Of a stretch of 9,488 bases of DNA, positions 6,858-9,488 are shown piece after piece. The notes under the pieces were generated by a model that did no database searches, had not been told where the DNA came from, and saw only the letters and a program-made list of their open reading frames with translations. The DNA comes from Sphaerochaeta sp. GTDB lineage: Bacteria > Spirochaetota > Spirochaetia > Sphaerochaetales > Sphaerochaetaceae. The stretch spans positions 1 to 9,488 of the forward strand of contig DMAO01000197.1 of NCBI GenBank assembly GCA_003446545.1, written 5' to 3'. Every line of letters starts with the position of its first letter. The stretch's first letter is position 1. The position numbers and the translations under genes are program-made.

Positions 6858-9410
6858 ATGGGCAATCGGAAGATAGAACGGGTTTTTTTAAGTATCATTT
6901 TACTTGTAGTTACGCTAACCATCTTAGGTGCAGCAGAGGAACAGGCTTGGTATAAAGGTAAGAAAATAGCATCCTTTAAGAATATTGGTTTACAGAATGT
7001 TGATGAAAACAGCGTCGCTGACGTTCAGTACCCATTTATCGGGAAGATATACTCAGATGAATTGTTCAACGAGTTACAGGGCAAACTGTATGCCATGGAC
7101 AACTTCCTCTATTTCCTGGCAGAAGCCCAGAAAGGAGAGACAGAAGCTAATTCCCTCGTCATTGAGATGAGTTTCTTTGAGCTTCCCTATGTGGATACGG
7201 TAATCCTGATTGGCAATGAGAATATCAAGAATAAGGATATTACCGAGGTCATCACTGCAAAGGCAGGCTCTTTCCTCCAGGAACAGGCAATTGTTCTTTC
7301 TAAGGAAGCCATTATTGACCTGTATAAGAAGAAGGGCTATGCAGAGGCGACTGTTGATAGTGAGTACATCGTTGACGAGACAACCAATAAGGCGAGCATA
7401 ACCTATACCATCACTGAAAATGCCCAAAAGAGAATAGGGGAGATTGTCTTTGAGGGGAATGTGGCGTTTTCCTCTGACCTGCTGAAAAAACAGGTGGAAA
7501 GCAAGGCGATAACCTATTTCAATTCCGGCTACTACAATCCGCTGACCATTGAGACAGACAAGGAGAAATTGCTTTCCTACTATGGCAGCAATGGATACAT
7601 AGAAGCGAAGATCAAGGAAGTGCGTACTGACGATATCAGTGAGGTCGGGGACAAGTTCTCCCGTCTTCGGATCATCTATAGCATTGAAGAGGGCAGGCAA
7701 TGGTTCTTTGGAGGCATAACAGTCGAAGGGAACACGGTCTTCACCAACGAGGAGTTCCAAAACCTCATTGCCATGAAGAAGGGTGCCGTACTTGACCAAG
7801 GCCGGGTGCAGGCACAGATAGCCAATGTGGCTGACCTCTACTGGAACAATGGCTATATCTTCAACCTCATGTCCACAAAGGAGGTCCGTGACGAAGAGAA
7901 TCTGAGCATCTCCTATGTCCTGAATGTTAAGGAGAACCAGCAGGCTATCATTGAGGATATCCGTCTCGAAGGTACTACAAAGACCAAGGACTATGTTTTC
8001 CTACGGGAGCTCACGTTCGCCAAAGGTGACATCTTCAGCAAGGAACAGCTGATAAAGAGTGCCCAGAACATCTATAACACCCTTATTGTAACTGACGTCC
8101 AGTTTGACATCATCAATGGAAGCAAAGAGGGGATGGTCATCCCTGTGTTTACCGTAGTTGAGGGAAACCAGATGGATATCCAGTTTGGAGCTACCTTCGG
8201 TGGCAATGTCGATGGCTTCCCTGTAAGTGGTTTCCTGCAGTGGTCTGACAAAAACCTTGCGGGAACCGGTCGCGACCTGTCCATCTCCACCACCTTGAGC
8301 CCAGACACCCAGAACGTCTCGGTCTCCTTCACCGACGGGTGGGTTGGCGATAGGCGTTGGTCAAACGGCCTCAGCCTTTCCTTTGAACGAAGCATCAAGG
8401 ATTCCACCCTGCAGAGGGGAACAGGAAGTGACTACTATGGACTGCAAACCACAGATACAGCCTATCCCTTAGGGTATAGCAGCTATGCAAGCTACCTTGC
8501 TTCCGATAAGGCTCTTCCTGCAAGCAAGGATCTGATGACGTACGACTACCAGCGCTTTGCCATCGGATACAACTCAGGGTATACCTTCATGTTCCGCCCA
8601 GGGTCGCTTATCCTTTCGGGGGGGGTCTCCATCGGATTGAACCATGCAACCTATGACCGGGACCTCTATGACCCGTTCGAAATGCTAATCAAGAAGTATG
8701 CAGACAATTGGCAGTTTTCCAACCGCCTCTCATTAGGCTTGACCTGGGATGGGCGTGACCGTATCGAGAATACCTCCAAGGGGTATCTCTTTTCGCAGAG
8801 CTTTGCCTACGCAGGAGGAGTACTTGGAGGACTATCCAACTATATCCGTTCCTCTAGCAGCGCAAGCGGGTATGTTACCCTCTTTACCTTCACCCTTGCC
8901 GAGAAAAAGGCCAATGTGGTTCTTGGTGCTACCTCCACCGTAAACATCATGCTTCCCCAGTACTATTACTCTGATGACAGTAAAGAATGGGCATGGAGGC
9001 CTGCCAAGGAAGGTGCAACACGCTATGAGATGCTCTACATCGACGGCATGAATATCGGCAGGGGTTTCAGTGTGGTTTACGACCAGTCTCTTCTGTTTGA
9101 CAACCAGCTCTCCATAAGCTGGCCCCTGGCGCACAATGTGCTGTCCGCTGAAATCTATACCAGCGCTACCGGAGTAATCACAACCTTGGAGGATTTCTCG
9201 GGCCTGAACTCCTTGGGCTGGTACTATTCCATGGGAGCAGGCATCAAGCTGAAGATTCCCGGTTTCCCTCTCGGCCTCTACCTGGTAAAGAATGCCACCT
9301 ACATCGACAACACCTTTGCCTGGAGCCAGAACAACACCCTGTTCCAGAGCAGTTCGAATCCTGACAGCGGGCTGAGCCTTGTGCTGGCCATCACCACTTC
9401 GTTCTATTAA
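6858..9410 (+). CDS. bamA: BamA, outer-membrane beta-barrel assembly protein
   Basis: BamA is the core of the machine that folds and inserts beta-barrel proteins in the outer membrane. The 850-residue precursor starts with a signal peptide (basic start, hydrophobic about 9-23, likely cleaved near ILGAAEEQ, 22-29). Five POTRA domains can be traced at about 35-112, 113-190, 191-282, 283-362 and 363-437. The second to fifth open with typical strands such as IGEIVFEGN and FGGITVEGN. The barrel begins near 438, with DKNLAGTGR at 464-472. The conserved loop-6 arginine motif appears as GRGF (734-737) in place of the usual VRGF, with the key R735 retained. The protein ends in alternating hydrophobics and a terminal aromatic residue (LVLAITTSFY), a barrel-insertion signal. 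A tyrosine- and serine-rich stretch at about 515-565 should be a long surface loop. The gene lies in a tight run with tamB before it and mutS five bases after. The start was chosen by its ribosome binding site. Confidence 0.96.
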   Translation: MGNRKIERVFLSIILLVVTLTILGAAEEQAWYKGKKIASFKNIGLQNVDENSVADVQYPFIGKIYSDELFNELQGKLYAMDNFLYFLAEAQKGETEANSLVIEMSFFELPYVDTVILIGNENIKNKDITEVITAKAGSFLQEQAIVLSKEAIIDLYKKKGYAEATVDSEYIVDETTNKASITYTITENAQKRIGEIVFEGNVAFSSDLLKKQVESKAITYFNSGYYNPLTIETDKEKLLSYYGSNGYIEAKIKEVRTDDISEVGDKFSRLRIIYSIEEGRQWFFGGITVEGNTVFTNEEFQNLIAMKKGAVLDQGRVQAQIANVADLYWNNGYIFNLMSTKEVRDEENLSISYVLNVKENQQAIIEDIRLEGTTKTKDYVFLRELTFAKGDIFSKEQLIKSAQNIYNTLIVTDVQFDIINGSKEGMVIPVFTVVEGNQMDIQFGATFGGNVDGFPVSGFLQWSDKNLAGTGRDLSISTTLSPDTQNVSVSFTDGWVGDRRWSNGLSLSFERSIKDSTLQRGTGSDYYGLQTTDTAYPLGYSSYASYLASDKALPASKDLMTYDYQRFAIGYNSGYTFMFRPGSLILSGGVSIGLNHATYDRDLYDPFEMLIKKYADNWQFSNRLSLGLTWDGRDRIENTSKGYLFSQSFAYAGGVLGGLSNYIRSSSSASGYVTLFTFTLAEKKANVVLGATSTVNIMLPQYYYSDDSKEWAWRPAKEGATRYEMLYIDGMNIGRGFSVVYDQSLLFDNQLSISWPLAHNVLSAEIYTSATGVITTLEDFSGLNSLGWYYSMGAGIKLKIPGFPLGLYLVKNATYIDNTFAWSQNNTLFQSSSNPDSGLSLVLAITTSFY
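8618..8625 (+). repeat. Run of eight G within bamA
   Basis: The codons for S587-G588-G589-V590 are written with an uninterrupted run of eight G in the barrel-coding part of bamA. The frame is intact as given. Such tracts are prone to slippage, and a one-base change would truncate BamA. Confidence 0.9.
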
Positions 9411-9415
9411 AAGGT

Positions 9416-9488
9416 ATGACCGGTGAAAAACGTGTCACTCCTATGATGGCGCAGTACAGAAAGATAAAGGAACAGCATCAGGATAAGG
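9416..9488 (+). CDS. mutS: DNA mismatch repair protein MutS, N-terminal 24 codons only
   Basis: MutS recognises mismatched bases and starts repair. Only the first 24 codons are in the window. The translated start, with VTPMMAQYRKIKEQHQDK at residues 7-24, matches the well-known opening of MutS, where TPMMxQYxxIK leads into the mismatch-binding domain; the mismatch-contacting Phe-x-Glu motif would lie just outside. The ATG at 9416 is five bases after the bamA stop, with only a weak purine stretch (AAAAGG) immediately before it. Translation therefore probably depends on ribosomes finishing bamA. The next in-frame ATGs (codons 10-11) would remove part of the conserved opening. Adjacency to bamA fits spirochaete gene order. 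The call rests on a short peptide but a distinctive one. Confidence 0.85.
   Translation, partial: MTGEKRVTPMMAQYRKIKEQHQDK

Noticed and set aside
7074..7799. Minus-strand open frame of 241 codons
   Set aside because: It is antisense to the POTRA-coding part of bamA, where the plus-strand protein is unmistakable.
1..9488. CRISPR array, tRNA, rRNA, toxin-antitoxin or defence genes
   Set aside because: No spaced repeats, cloverleaf-like or rRNA sequence, or small gene pairs with such motifs were seen; all long stretches are explained by the genes listed.

Overview
The window looks like chromosomal DNA from a diderm spirochaete. The evidence is a tamB–bamA–mutS run: spirochaetes such as Borrelia burgdorferi and Treponema pallidum are known to carry a tamB–bamA–(skp)–mutS cluster. 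A roughly balanced base composition and the protein style fit the Sphaerochaeta/Treponema side of the phylum, but the genus is an inference.

Positions 1 to about 1.95 kb are an insertion sequence read on the minus strand and cut by the window's left edge. It holds an ISAs1-family DDE transposase, open to the edge. Just upstream is a 211-residue accessory protein whose last codons overlap the transposase start in another frame. Each gene has a strong Shine-Dalgarno sequence, and that of the transposase lies inside the end of the accessory gene. The extra, translationally coupled gene is the least ordinary part of the window. The outer boundary of the element cannot be fixed from one side.

From 1930 to 2181 there are 252 non-coding bases between divergent genes. 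They hold a small inverted repeat near the accessory gene, a long imperfect hairpin with A-rich and T-rich flanks, a perfect 10-base palindrome, and two candidate promoters pointing toward tamB.

From 2182 to the right edge is a tight plus-strand gene run: tamB (1551 residues, GTG start), 20 bases, bamA (850 residues, signal peptide, five POTRA domains, 16-strand-type barrel region), 5 bases, and the first 24 codons of mutS. TamB is expected to be anchored in the inner membrane and span the periplasm. BamA inserts beta-barrel proteins into the outer membrane. MutS starts mismatch repair and is probably linked only by co-transcription. No skp/ompH-like gene lies between bamA and mutS, unlike the arrangement I recall from Treponema and Borrelia. 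There is no sign of a CRISPR array, tRNA, rRNA or defence system. Apart from the two-gene insertion sequence, this is mostly an ordinary envelope-biogenesis locus.
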